Positions 1-6,461 of a stretch of 14,740 nucleotides of DNA are shown here, one piece after another (positions within the stretch are counted from its first letter, which is position 1; every line of letters begins with the position of its first letter). Origin of the DNA: Sediminicultor sp035648055 (GTDB taxonomy: Bacteria; Atribacterota; Phoenicimicrobiia; Phoenicimicrobiales; Phoenicimicrobiaceae). The DNA lies in NCBI GenBank assembly GCA_035648055.1, contig DASRMF010000045.1, positions 1-14,740 on the forward strand, written 5' to 3'. The notes beneath the pieces were generated by a model. That model saw nothing but the letters and a program-made list of their open reading frames with translations. It made no database searches and had not been told where the DNA came from. The translations under genes were made by a program, and so were the position numbers.

Positions 1-488
1 AGATGTTTACCTGATTTTATTGGTTCCTTTTGTGATTGGGTAAAATCGAGTAGTGTTTTTGCTGCCTGCTCATAATTTTGCGAAAGTGGAGTAATGATGC
101 GATTTTTTAAATTATAACTTGCTATTTTAATTGGTTCCTCATAAGGAAGGCCATTCCGGTAAAATCGAAATTCTAGATAGTCGGTAAGAACTAAATTTGT
201 ATAACCAAAATATCGTGCCATTTGTTTTGATTTTTCAACTTTATCTAGAGATACTCCAATATCTTTTGCTTCTATATACAAAATGGGCACATCTTTATTT
301 ATTACAATAAAATCTGGTTTGTTTCCCTGTTTGGCTTTGGGGTCATGATCTACGCGTTTGACATTGATTGATTCAAAAATACCTTTTAGTAAAATTTCAA
401 AATCGGCACGGTAACCCATTTCACTTGTTTCTACGTGAGAAAATTTAGAAGAAATCGATTGGATATAATTATTAAAAATATTTTGCAT
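1..488 (-). CDS. N-terminal part of a restriction-modification-type protein with a PD-(D/E)XK nuclease domain (runs off the window)
   Basis: The reverse strand is open from an ATG at 486-488 to the window edge, giving 162 codons without a stop. Residues 58-59 (PD, in NKPDF) and 73-75 (EAK, in LYIEAKD) form a PD-X13-EAK motif, the catalytic core of the PD-(D/E)XK nuclease fold. It is followed by KSKQMARYFGYTNLVLTDYL and EFRFYRNG, a pattern typical of the N-terminal nuclease region of large fused restriction/methyltransferase enzymes (type IIG or type ISP-like). In that family a helical and N6-adenine methylase region would follow; here it would lie outside the window, so the methylase is inferred. 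No good ribosome binding site precedes the ATG, and a REP-like palindrome sits just upstream, so the start is uncertain. A stand-alone nuclease is the main alternative. Confidence 0.75.
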   Translation of the reverse strand, partial: MQNIFNNYIQSISSKFSHVETSEMGYRADFEILLKGIFESINVKRVDHDPKAKQGNKPDFIVINKDVPILYIEAKDIGVSLDKVEKSKQMARYFGYTNLVLTDYLEFRFYRNGLPYEEPIKIASYNLKNRIITPLSQNYEQAAKTLLDFTQSQKEPIKSGKH

Positions 489-503
489 AGTTTATAAAGT
501 ACC

Positions 504-530
504 GGGGTTAAATCTTTACAGGCTGACCCC
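504..530. repeat. Short REP-like palindromic element
   Basis: The element begins ggggtta (504-510) and ends tgacccc (524-530), an inverted pair matching at six of seven positions. On the reverse strand it reads GGGGTCAGCCTGTAAAG and ends TTAACCCC. This resembles REP elements mobilised by Y1 (IS200-like, RAYT) transposases in many bacteria. It separates the restriction-type gene from the glycosidase relic. No transposase is present in the window, so the assignment rests on form alone. Confidence 0.4.
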
Positions 531-538
531 ATTTCCTT

Positions 539-835
539 TTAAAACATTATATTTTTACATTCGACAAAAGGTTTTAAATATCCTTCTTTTTTGGGAAAAA
601 AGTTTTCGGGTGTCAGATTGTTAATCTCAGCAATCCCGATTACCGTATCTGCTCCGCCGTAATAAGCTAATATTCTATCTCCTGTTTCTGCATGACCACA
701 GCTAAATACTTCTTTAGGGATATACGTTTATTTCCCAGTTAAGCTCTGGTTCTAAGATTATCAGAATAGGCTAACCAGATATCTGGTTCTCTGCGGTGAA
801 ACATTACATATTGTACCTTTAATTTTCTCTGCAAA
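539..835 (-). pseudogene. Decayed GH130 glycoside phosphorylase (beta-1,4-mannooligosaccharide phosphorylase-like) relic
   Basis: Family-typical peptides appear on the reverse strand in changing frames. First comes HFAEKIKG (about 812-835), then a one-base shift to VQYVMFHRREPDIWLAYSDN (about 754-813). After a break EPELNWEINVYP appears in another frame (about 715-750). A third frame then gives KEVFSCGHAETGD and ILAYYGGADTVIG, ending GYLKPFVECKNIMF with a stop at 539-541. HRREP-IWLAYS and YYG-ADTVIG are hallmark blocks of GH130 enzymes, which phosphorolyse beta-mannosides. The two blocks are normally far apart, so roughly 80 residues between them appear to be deleted, and the whole N-terminal part is missing. 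This is a dead gene, evidently once used in carbohydrate breakdown, next to the CdaR-type regulator. Confidence 0.82.
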
Positions 836-867
836 ATGAATTTAATAGTAATTAGCACATCCTAAGA

Positions 868-2103
868 TTATTTAAGCTTATCACTTCCTTGATATATCCT
901 CATTTTTAAAGCTAACCTCAGCTGCACGGCATCATCAAATTTTTTAGGGTCTAAACCGGTTATCTCTTTAACTCTTCTTAATCTATAAAGCAAAGTATTA
1001 CGATGTACATAGATAGTTTGGGCAGTTTTTGAAATACTTAAATTATTATCAAAAAAGGCTTTTAAAGTTTCCAGTAATGTTTCGTTTATTTTCTTCTCTT
1101 TATTATTTTTTGTAGAATAAATAGTTTTTTCCATAAATTCTTGCTGACTTTCTTGTTTTATCTCTGCTAACAGCTTGCCTACGCCCAGATTGTCTACATG
1201 ATAAATATCTCCCGCTCCCTCCAATTTAGTCCCTACATCTAATGCCTGGGTAGCTTCTTTAAATGATTTGCTTATCCCCCGAATATCTTCATGATATTCT
1301 CCGATTCCGATGGTTACTTTAAATTTCATCTTTTGGGAAATGGTATCTTTTATTTTCTCTCCAATTCTAAATAATTTTTTTCTTAAAATTTCATCTGAAT
1401 CTTTTAGGGTAATGGTTTTCAGAACTACAAATCTATCCCCTCCTGTATAAGATGCAATTTCCTGAGGAGTATCCACAAATATCCCTTGAATGGTTTTTAA
1501 TACATCATTTTTTAATCTTTGTAAATGAATTTCTCCTTCTTTCGATCCTTTGAATGCCTGCAAGTTCTGCTTAGCGGTCTTTTCAAACCGATAAATATCC
1601 ATGACCAAGGCTACCCGGGGAATTAGAATATCATACCCTACAATCTGCCCCCGAGTTATAAATAAATCCGGATTATTTCCCATCCTTCCGAAGATTAAAT
1701 CATGAATAAAATTTTCCTGAGTCTGTTTTTCTAATTGTATTTCTTTTAACAAAAATTCCTGCTGTAACATCATCTCAACAGTCATCTTTATCACTTCACC
1801 AAAAGGGCTGACTTCGTTTGGCTCACCGGTAATACCCACTACTCCAATAATTTTGTTACTATGTTCTATGGGGAGATTGATCCCTGGTTTTGCTCCCACT
1901 AAATGATTTATATCCTTGGAATAAATTTCCAGCTTCTTCCCTTCTTTAATTACCTGAGCTGCTCCCTCATGAAATTGATTTAAACGACTTTTATCGCCTG
2001 ACCCGATAATCACTCCTTTTTCATCCATAATATTAATATTTTTTCCCAAAATACTCATGGTCTTATCAACTATATCTTGTGCTAATTTATGGGTAATCTT
2101 CAT
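868..2103 (-). CDS. CdaR/PucR-family transcriptional regulator (sugar-diacid regulator-like)
   Basis: The 411-residue protein has the three-part layout of carbohydrate diacid regulators. Residues 4-135 form the N-terminal sugar-diacid recognition domain (MKITHKLAQDIVDKTMSILG at the start; GVVGITGEPNEVSPFGEVIK around 87-106). Residues 150-300 form a degenerate GGDEF-like domain containing GGDRFVVL at 221-228. A C-terminal PucR-type helix-turn-helix lies at about 345-400 (LSISKTAQTIYVHRNTLLYR, 355-374). Family members bind sugar acids such as glycerate or glucarate and usually activate catabolic operons. A clear ribosome site (GAGGTGA) lies seven bases before the ATG. The usual target genes are missing: the nearest catabolic genes are relics of a GH130 enzyme and a TRAP transporter. 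The ligand cannot be told from sequence; E. coli CdaR is slightly shorter (385 residues). Confidence 0.88.
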   Translation of the reverse strand: MKITHKLAQDIVDKTMSILGKNINIMDEKGVIIGSGDKSRLNQFHEGAAQVIKEGKKLEIYSKDINHLVGAKPGINLPIEHSNKIIGVVGITGEPNEVSPFGEVIKMTVEMMLQQEFLLKEIQLEKQTQENFIHDLIFGRMGNNPDLFITRGQIVGYDILIPRVALVMDIYRFEKTAKQNLQAFKGSKEGEIHLQRLKNDVLKTIQGIFVDTPQEIASYTGGDRFVVLKTITLKDSDEILRKKLFRIGEKIKDTISQKMKFKVTIGIGEYHEDIRGISKSFKEATQALDVGTKLEGAGDIYHVDNLGVGKLLAEIKQESQQEFMEKTIYSTKNNKEKKINETLLETLKAFFDNNLSISKTAQTIYVHRNTLLYRLRRVKEITGLDPKKFDDAVQLRLALKMRIYQGSDKLK

Positions 2104-2661
2104 CGATTGTCACCTCTCTAATTCGTATCGCGTATCGAGTTAAAAAAGGGAAAGAAAATAAATTAAAAGACAGTATTGCACCAAATATATCGTATTAAGT
2201 ATATAATATCGAATAAAGAAAGAGAAAGAAAAGATCAGTAAATTGTCTTTTATAATTAGCTTATTCGATAAAATTAATAAAAATCCTTCTTTTTTATTAT
2301 ATATGCTGATTTAAAAATTACAACATTAGACAAAAAAGAGAAATTTGCTTTAAAAACATATAATATATATAATATAAAATAAAAAAGTTCTTTATTTCTT
2401 AAACTAAAAGCTAAAGGTTTAAAGAGATGAAATATTTTGTGGTTATAAAAAGTGAAGATTATTAAGAAAATTCCATTGAAAAATTAAAAAAATTTGGTTC
2501 AGAAATTAAATAATAAAAATAAATTTAAAAATTTTTTAATAAAAAAAGAGGATTTTTAAAAATAATGTTGAATATATAGATATTAAGTATAATCCTTTTA
2601 ATAAATTTATTCGATTTTATCCCCAAAATTATAAAGTATTAAAAAAGAAAGGATGATAGAT
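2104..2661. other. Gene-poor AT-rich intergenic region with repeat copies and possible coding scraps
   Basis: Between the divergent regulator and TPR genes no intact gene is visible. The region holds a tandem CGTATCG pair (2124-2137) and one copy of a purine-rich dispersed repeat (2192-2234) whose other copy is inverted near 13194-13231. Two short open stretches might be gene scraps. One reads MKYFVVIKSEDY, a stop, then ENSIEKLKKFGSEIK (2427-2513). The other, in a different frame, includes VEYIDIKYNPFNKFIRFYPQ and ends at 2656. Neither matches a family I recognise, and chance is possible at this base composition. Confidence 0.5.
2192..2234 (+). repeat. Dispersed intergenic repeat, purine-rich family, copy 1
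   Basis: The copy starts GTATTAAGTATATA, continues through TATCGA and ends in a purine run (GAAAGAGAAAGAAAAG). The reverse complement of 13194-13231 has the same first 14 bases and nearly the same purine run. Both copies lie between genes, in opposite orientations. Confidence 0.5.
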
Positions 2662-3771
2662 ATGTATAGAGAAAATTTGAAATCGAGTTTTGTAATCTTT
2701 TTAATAATTTTATTAGCCCTTTTTACTGCCACTGTCTTTGCCAACAGTGAAACAGAAAAATTACTGCAAGAAATTATAGAAGGTAAAACCATGAAGCCTG
2801 ATACATTCACTTTCGTTAATATGGGTAACTTTTATTGTTCGTTAGATTTATATGAACCTGCGGAAAAAGAATACGGAAAAGCTCTGGGTTTAGATGAAAC
2901 GAATATATTAGCCAGGATAAACCAGAGTTATGCTTTATACAAAATAGGAGAAAAGGAATCAGCCCTTACCAATCTATCTTACATTATTATCGAAGACCCC
3001 AATAATGCCTTTGCTTATTTTGTAAAGGGGATGATATATAAAGATACGCTCGGGTATGATCTGGCAATAATAGAATACGAAAAAGTTGCTGAACTCATTC
3101 CCCAAAATGACAAGCTTATTTCCGAGTTAGCCCAGCTCTACCAGGATAATGAACAATTTATTAAAGCAACAGAGACATATATAAAATTGGGGAAACTTAA
3201 ACCCAGCCCTTATATCCTGGACAATTTTTTAGCTTACCAGGAAAATGCTGCTTGTTATTTAAATTTAGGCGATTACTATCATAGTATAGGAAATATTGAT
3301 GAAGCTGTCTCTGCTTATAATAAAGCCACACAATTTAGCGAGGATAAACGGTCAATAGCTATAGCATATTATCAATTAGGACTTATTGAATTAAAAGGTG
3401 AAGAGTATGAAAAAGCCATAATGGAAAAAGTATTATCTCAAACTACTTACCCACTTAGAATTAAAGATTTTACTTTCGACAATTTTGCCCAGGCCTTTAT
3501 TGAAATAGGCAACATGCATTACAATGCGGGAGAACTCCAAAAGGCTTATCAAAATTATGAACTGGCTCTTCAATTAGCGGATTCAAATTATATTCTCTCA
3601 GAAGCACATTATAAATTGGGCTTATCTTATTACCGCAGTCAGGATTATGAAAATGCAGTAAGAGAAGGAGAAATTGCCTTAAGTCTAAATCCGGAATATT
3701 TATCTGACCAACAAAGATTAATTGACCTTTTAATTGCTAATTCCTGGTCTAATTTTACTAAAAAAGAATAA
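2662..3771 (+). CDS. Exported tetratricopeptide-repeat (TPR) protein
   Basis: The 369-residue product starts with a short basic stretch (MYRENLK) and a hydrophobic helix (about residues 8-27) ending TVFA, a likely signal peptidase site before NSETEK. The rest is a run of about seven TPR-like helical pairs. Typical blocks are YEPAEKEYGKALGLD, AFAYFVKGMIYKDTLGYDLA, GNIDEAVSAYNKA, GELQKAYQNYELALQL and SQDYENAVREGEIALSLNPE. TPR domains bind partner proteins, here probably outside the membrane. I chose the ATG at 2662 because AAAGGA lies eight bases before it, whereas the in-frame ATG at 2653 sits directly on the ribosome site. The next gene, 133 bases downstream, encodes a membrane protein in the same direction. 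The specific role is unknown. Confidence 0.85.
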   Translation: MYRENLKSSFVIFLIILLALFTATVFANSETEKLLQEIIEGKTMKPDTFTFVNMGNFYCSLDLYEPAEKEYGKALGLDETNILARINQSYALYKIGEKESALTNLSYIIIEDPNNAFAYFVKGMIYKDTLGYDLAIIEYEKVAELIPQNDKLISELAQLYQDNEQFIKATETYIKLGKLKPSPYILDNFLAYQENAACYLNLGDYYHSIGNIDEAVSAYNKATQFSEDKRSIAIAYYQLGLIELKGEEYEKAIMEKVLSQTTYPLRIKDFTFDNFAQAFIEIGNMHYNAGELQKAYQNYELALQLADSNYILSEAHYKLGLSYYRSQDYENAVREGEIALSLNPEYLSDQQRLIDLLIANSWSNFTKKE

Positions 3772-3775
3772 AATA

Positions 3776-3883
3776 GTATCGGGTATCGTTAGCTGGTTAC
3801 CTGGTTAGTATAGGATTTAGTATTAAACTAGTTAACTAAATAACCAGCTAACCAATGCTAACGACTATTCACTAACGACTATT
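3776..3883. repeat. Intergenic inverted repeat with flanking tandem repeats
   Basis: A perfect 12-base inverted repeat, GTTAGCTGGTTA (3788-3799) and TAACCAGCTAAC (3841-3852), encloses 41 bases. On its left is GTATCGGGTATCG (3776-3788), related to the CGTATCG pair at 2124-2137. On its right CTAACGACTATT occurs twice (3858-3869 and 3872-3883, period 14). No T-run follows the stem, so it is not a standard intrinsic terminator. It lies between the TPR gene and the LiaF-like gene. Confidence 0.7.
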
Positions 3884-3904
3884 AAAATAATTCGAGGTGA
3901 AAAA

Positions 3905-4918
3905 ATGAAATCGAATAAAATAATTAGTGGTTTAACTCTATTACTTATTGGAATAATCCTTTTAGCCAATACTTTAAATATATTAGAGTGGTCTGTTTGG
4001 CTAAATATAATTAAACTCTGGCCTCTGCTTTTGGTAAGTTGGGGTATATCTTTAATCTTAAGAGGAAAGAGTCTTTCCTTCCTGGGTCCGTTAATCATAT
4101 TCTTAGGAATTATTTTAGGGGTAGCAGCAAGTTATACGGGAATCGGCTTGGAAAGAGAAATGATGAGGGAAGTAAAAACTCTAAGCCGAGAAATAGTTAT
4201 TGAAGTTGAAAAGGCTCCGGAAACTGGAGTGGCTTTGGAAACTGAAATCACCCCAGGAATCGGAACGGCTCCGGAGACCGAAATATCCTCCGAAACAGAA
4301 ACATCTTTAGAAACAAAAGAGTATCATGAAATCGAAAGAGCTTCAATTGGATTAAATCTTGATGTAGGGAAACTTACTATGGGTGAATCTACCCCACTAC
4401 TTTATGAATGCATTTCTCAATATCGATATAAAGAATTTGAGCCTTTTGAAGAATACTCTACTACTGATGAAGAAGCTAACGTTCTTATTCATCATTCTCC
4501 AGTTAAGGGAAATTTTCGTAATCCTGAAAATAAGTGGGAGTTAAAATTAAATAATCAAATAATATATAATCTATCTATTAACACAGGCGCTTTCAATACA
4601 GATTGTAACTTATCGGCTTTTAAGGTCGAAAACCTTTACATAGAAAGTGGGGCAAGTAATATAAACTTGGTTGTACCGAAATATAATTCTAAAATAATTA
4701 TTGATTCAGGGGTATCCAATATTGATATTGCCATTCCTAAAAATGTGGGAGCAACAGTTAGTATTGATTCGGGAATTGCAATAAAAGATCTTGACGATTT
4801 TATTAAGAGAGATAGTATGTATATTTCCAATAATTACGATAGCTCAGAATTTAAAGTGGATATAGAGATTGATTGTGGAGTTTCCAACATAAATATTCAT
4901 TATACAGATATTCCTTAA
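3905..4918 (+). CDS. LiaF/toast-rack-like membrane protein
   Basis: The 337-residue protein starts with three membrane helices (about residues 6-27, 32-52 and 57-77) of the LiaI/LiaF-like type, including GLTLLLIGIILLANTLNIL and LWPLLLVSWGISLIL. A low-complexity linker rich in Thr, Glu and Pro follows (about 100-145; LETEITPGIG, TAPETEISSE, TETSLETKE). The C-terminal part (about 146-337) is a beta-rich toast-rack-type domain with recurring short strands (IESGASNINLVVP, IDSGVSNIDIAIP, IDCGVSNINIHY). In Firmicutes LiaF inhibits an envelope-stress two-component system; whether this protein does so is unknown, and no sensor kinase is visible nearby. The start is well supported by GAGGTG a few bases before the ATG. 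It lies downstream of the exported TPR gene. Confidence 0.8.
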   Translation: MKSNKIISGLTLLLIGIILLANTLNILEWSVWLNIIKLWPLLLVSWGISLILRGKSLSFLGPLIIFLGIILGVAASYTGIGLEREMMREVKTLSREIVIEVEKAPETGVALETEITPGIGTAPETEISSETETSLETKEYHEIERASIGLNLDVGKLTMGESTPLLYECISQYRYKEFEPFEEYSTTDEEANVLIHHSPVKGNFRNPENKWELKLNNQIIYNLSINTGAFNTDCNLSAFKVENLYIESGASNINLVVPKYNSKIIIDSGVSNIDIAIPKNVGATVSIDSGIAIKDLDDFIKRDSMYISNNYDSSEFKVDIEIDCGVSNINIHYTDIP

Positions 4919-5119
4919 GAACAATATGATTATAACCCAAAAAGTAAATAAACCCTTGCTTTTAAATATTTTTTAGCCTCCACCTTCCTTACTTTCTACT
5001 AAATTTATAAAAGAAATACAATCTTGTTATTCAAAGAGATAAAAATAAAATTTTTATAGCACTTTTAAAAATAAATGTTATTATATAAAATAATTTCAAA
5101 TTTCTCATAATGATCATCT

Positions 5120-5278
5120 ATGGTAGATAAACCTATTATTGTGGAGCATTATTATAAGATGAAACTAATACTGATTGATACCCCTAATTTTGAACCCAAA
5201 ACAAATTTTAAAATAGAAGAAAATGATGTAATAAAAATTTACAATAATGATTTTACAAAGATAGTAAATAATTTTTAA
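5120..5278 (+). CDS. Small ORF of 52 residues, unrecognised (possible gene relic)
   Basis: An open frame from ATG (5120) to TAA (5276-5278) encodes a 52-residue peptide beginning MVDKPIIVEHYYKMKLILID and ending DVIKIYNNDFTKIVNNF. An internal ATG at 5159 follows GTGGAG at 12 bases and could be an alternative start. The hydrophobic and charged pattern looks like real protein and not AT-rich noise, but I do not recognise the family. It sits just upstream of a decayed TRAP transporter gene, so it may be the tail of another broken gene from the same cluster. No strong ribosome site precedes 5120. Confidence 0.4.
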   Translation: MVDKPIIVEHYYKMKLILIDTPNFEPKTNFKIEENDVIKIYNNDFTKIVNNF

Positions 5279-5307
5279 CTTGTAAAGTTAGTTTACAATC
5301 TTAAAAA

Positions 5308-5562
5308 TTGGATAAAAAATATGGAGTGATCTCGCTTACTTCAAAAATAGATAATTACCCGGATTATGGATTAGGAATTATCTCCTCTCCGGTAGCAGTT
5401 AATTTATATGTAGCAGCAAATTTGATAAACAGTACTCTGGATAAGGTCGCCAAGGAAGTATGGATATACGTAATAGCAGTTATAGCGGGCTTAATATTCC
5501 TTACTTTCTTCCCTCAAATCAGTCTATATTTCCCCGTTGCTTCAGGGCTTTACATTCCATAA
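5308..5562 (+). pseudogene. C-terminal relic of a TRAP transporter large permease (DctM-like)
   Basis: The open stretch reads LDKKYGVI, then GLGIISSPVAVNLYVAANL, LDKVAKEVWIYVIAVIAGLI and FFPQISLYFP. This matches the C-terminus of DctM-family proteins, where an FGVI block, a GxxxPPVxxNLFVA block and a final helix ending in a YFPxLxLxLP motif are conserved. About 13 unrelated residues (SLTSKIDNYPDYG) interrupt the expected order between the first two blocks. An intact DctM has about 425 residues; about 85 remain here, with a stop two codons upstream and no credible start. TRAP transporters import organic and sugar acids, which fits the CdaR-type regulator at 868-2103. Confidence 0.75.
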
Positions 5563-5570
5563 AAATGGTT

Positions 5571-5590
5571 AATATATTAATTAATATATT
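5571..5590. promoter_or_regulatory. Perfect 20-bp AT palindrome upstream of the membrane-protein gene
   Basis: AATATATTAATTAATATATT is a perfect palindrome centred at 5580/5581, ending 23 bases before the ATG at 5614. Its place fits an operator or part of an AT-rich promoter. Because it contains only A and T in an AT-rich gap, chance remains possible. Confidence 0.3.
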
Positions 5591-5613
5591 TTTAGTTAGA
5601 GAGCAGGGTTTAA

Positions 5614-6408
5614 ATGAGTCTAATATTAATAAAAATATTAATTTCAACTGTAATAGTTGTGCTATTAGCTGAAATTTCAACAAGGATTAACCCGTTCTTG
5701 GGCGGAATATTATCAGGACTTCCACTGGGAGCGGGTTTATCTGTTTATTTTATTTCATATCAGAATGGGATAGAATTTTTAGTTAAGGGGATACCTTGGG
5801 GGATTTCAGCTCTATCTTCATCAATATTATTCTGTTTTTTTTATCTTGTGACAGGAAGATATTTTAAACTAGAAAATAATATAATTTCCATTGCTATTTC
5901 TTCATTAATGGGATTTATCTCTTTTTATATTTCAGGCTATTTAATCTATAAATTAGATCTCAATCTTTTTTCGGCTACTACTATATTTTTCGTAATATTT
6001 TTTATGAATATTTTAATTTTAAAGAAAATAAAAATAAATCAAATAATCAAAAAAAATAAAAATAAATCTATTACAAAACTTTTAATTCGAGGTTTAATAG
6101 CAGGAATCACCATTTCAATGCTTACGGAAATTGCTTCTATTGCCGGAAGCCGGTGGGCAGGTATTTTAAGCTCTTTCCCATCTACTTTGTTTGCTTTACT
6201 CTTAGTTTTACACTTTGAAGAACAAAAAAATTTATATCCTTCTGTTATTTATGGATTTTCTTTTAGTGTAAGTACTTTACTGGTATTTTATATTGCTTGT
6301 TGGTATTTACTCCCAAGATTAGGATTAAATTTAGGCTTTATTCTAATTTATCTTATATCAATTTCCTATTTATTTTTACTTAATAAGTGTAAAAACATTT
6401 TTGTCTAA
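5614..6408 (+). CDS. Polytopic membrane protein with two related halves, function unknown
   Basis: The 264-residue protein has about nine predicted membrane helices and no soluble domain. A 19-residue motif occurs twice without gaps: AEISTRINPFLGGILSGLP (19-37) and TEIASIAGSRWAGILSSFP (171-189). Each copy starts at the end of a hydrophobic helix and runs into the next one. The motif period is 152 residues. About five helices separate equivalent points, so the halves may have opposite orientation in the membrane, as in many small transporters; that topology is inference. A lysine-rich loop (about 136-156, KKIKINQIIKKNKNK) lies between the halves. An AGGG ribosome site precedes the ATG by about six bases. 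I can name no substrate. It resembles small uncharacterised integral membrane families with repeated GGxLSGLP-type motifs. Confidence 0.75.
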   Translation: MSLILIKILISTVIVVLLAEISTRINPFLGGILSGLPLGAGLSVYFISYQNGIEFLVKGIPWGISALSSSILFCFFYLVTGRYFKLENNIISIAISSLMGFISFYISGYLIYKLDLNLFSATTIFFVIFFMNILILKKIKINQIIKKNKNKSITKLLIRGLIAGITISMLTEIASIAGSRWAGILSSFPSTLFALLLVLHFEEQKNLYPSVIYGFSFSVSTLLVFYIACWYLLPRLGLNLGFILIYLISISYLFLLNKCKNIFV

Positions 6409-6461
6409 AAAAATGTAAAGCCTGTCAACAAATAAAATATTTCTTTTTAAAAACCTTGTTT

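Noticed and set aside
2607..2810. A 67-residue minus-strand frame overlapping the TPR gene start.
   Set aside because: It lies antisense to the signal peptide of the TPR protein; its hydrophobic run mirrors that coding sequence.
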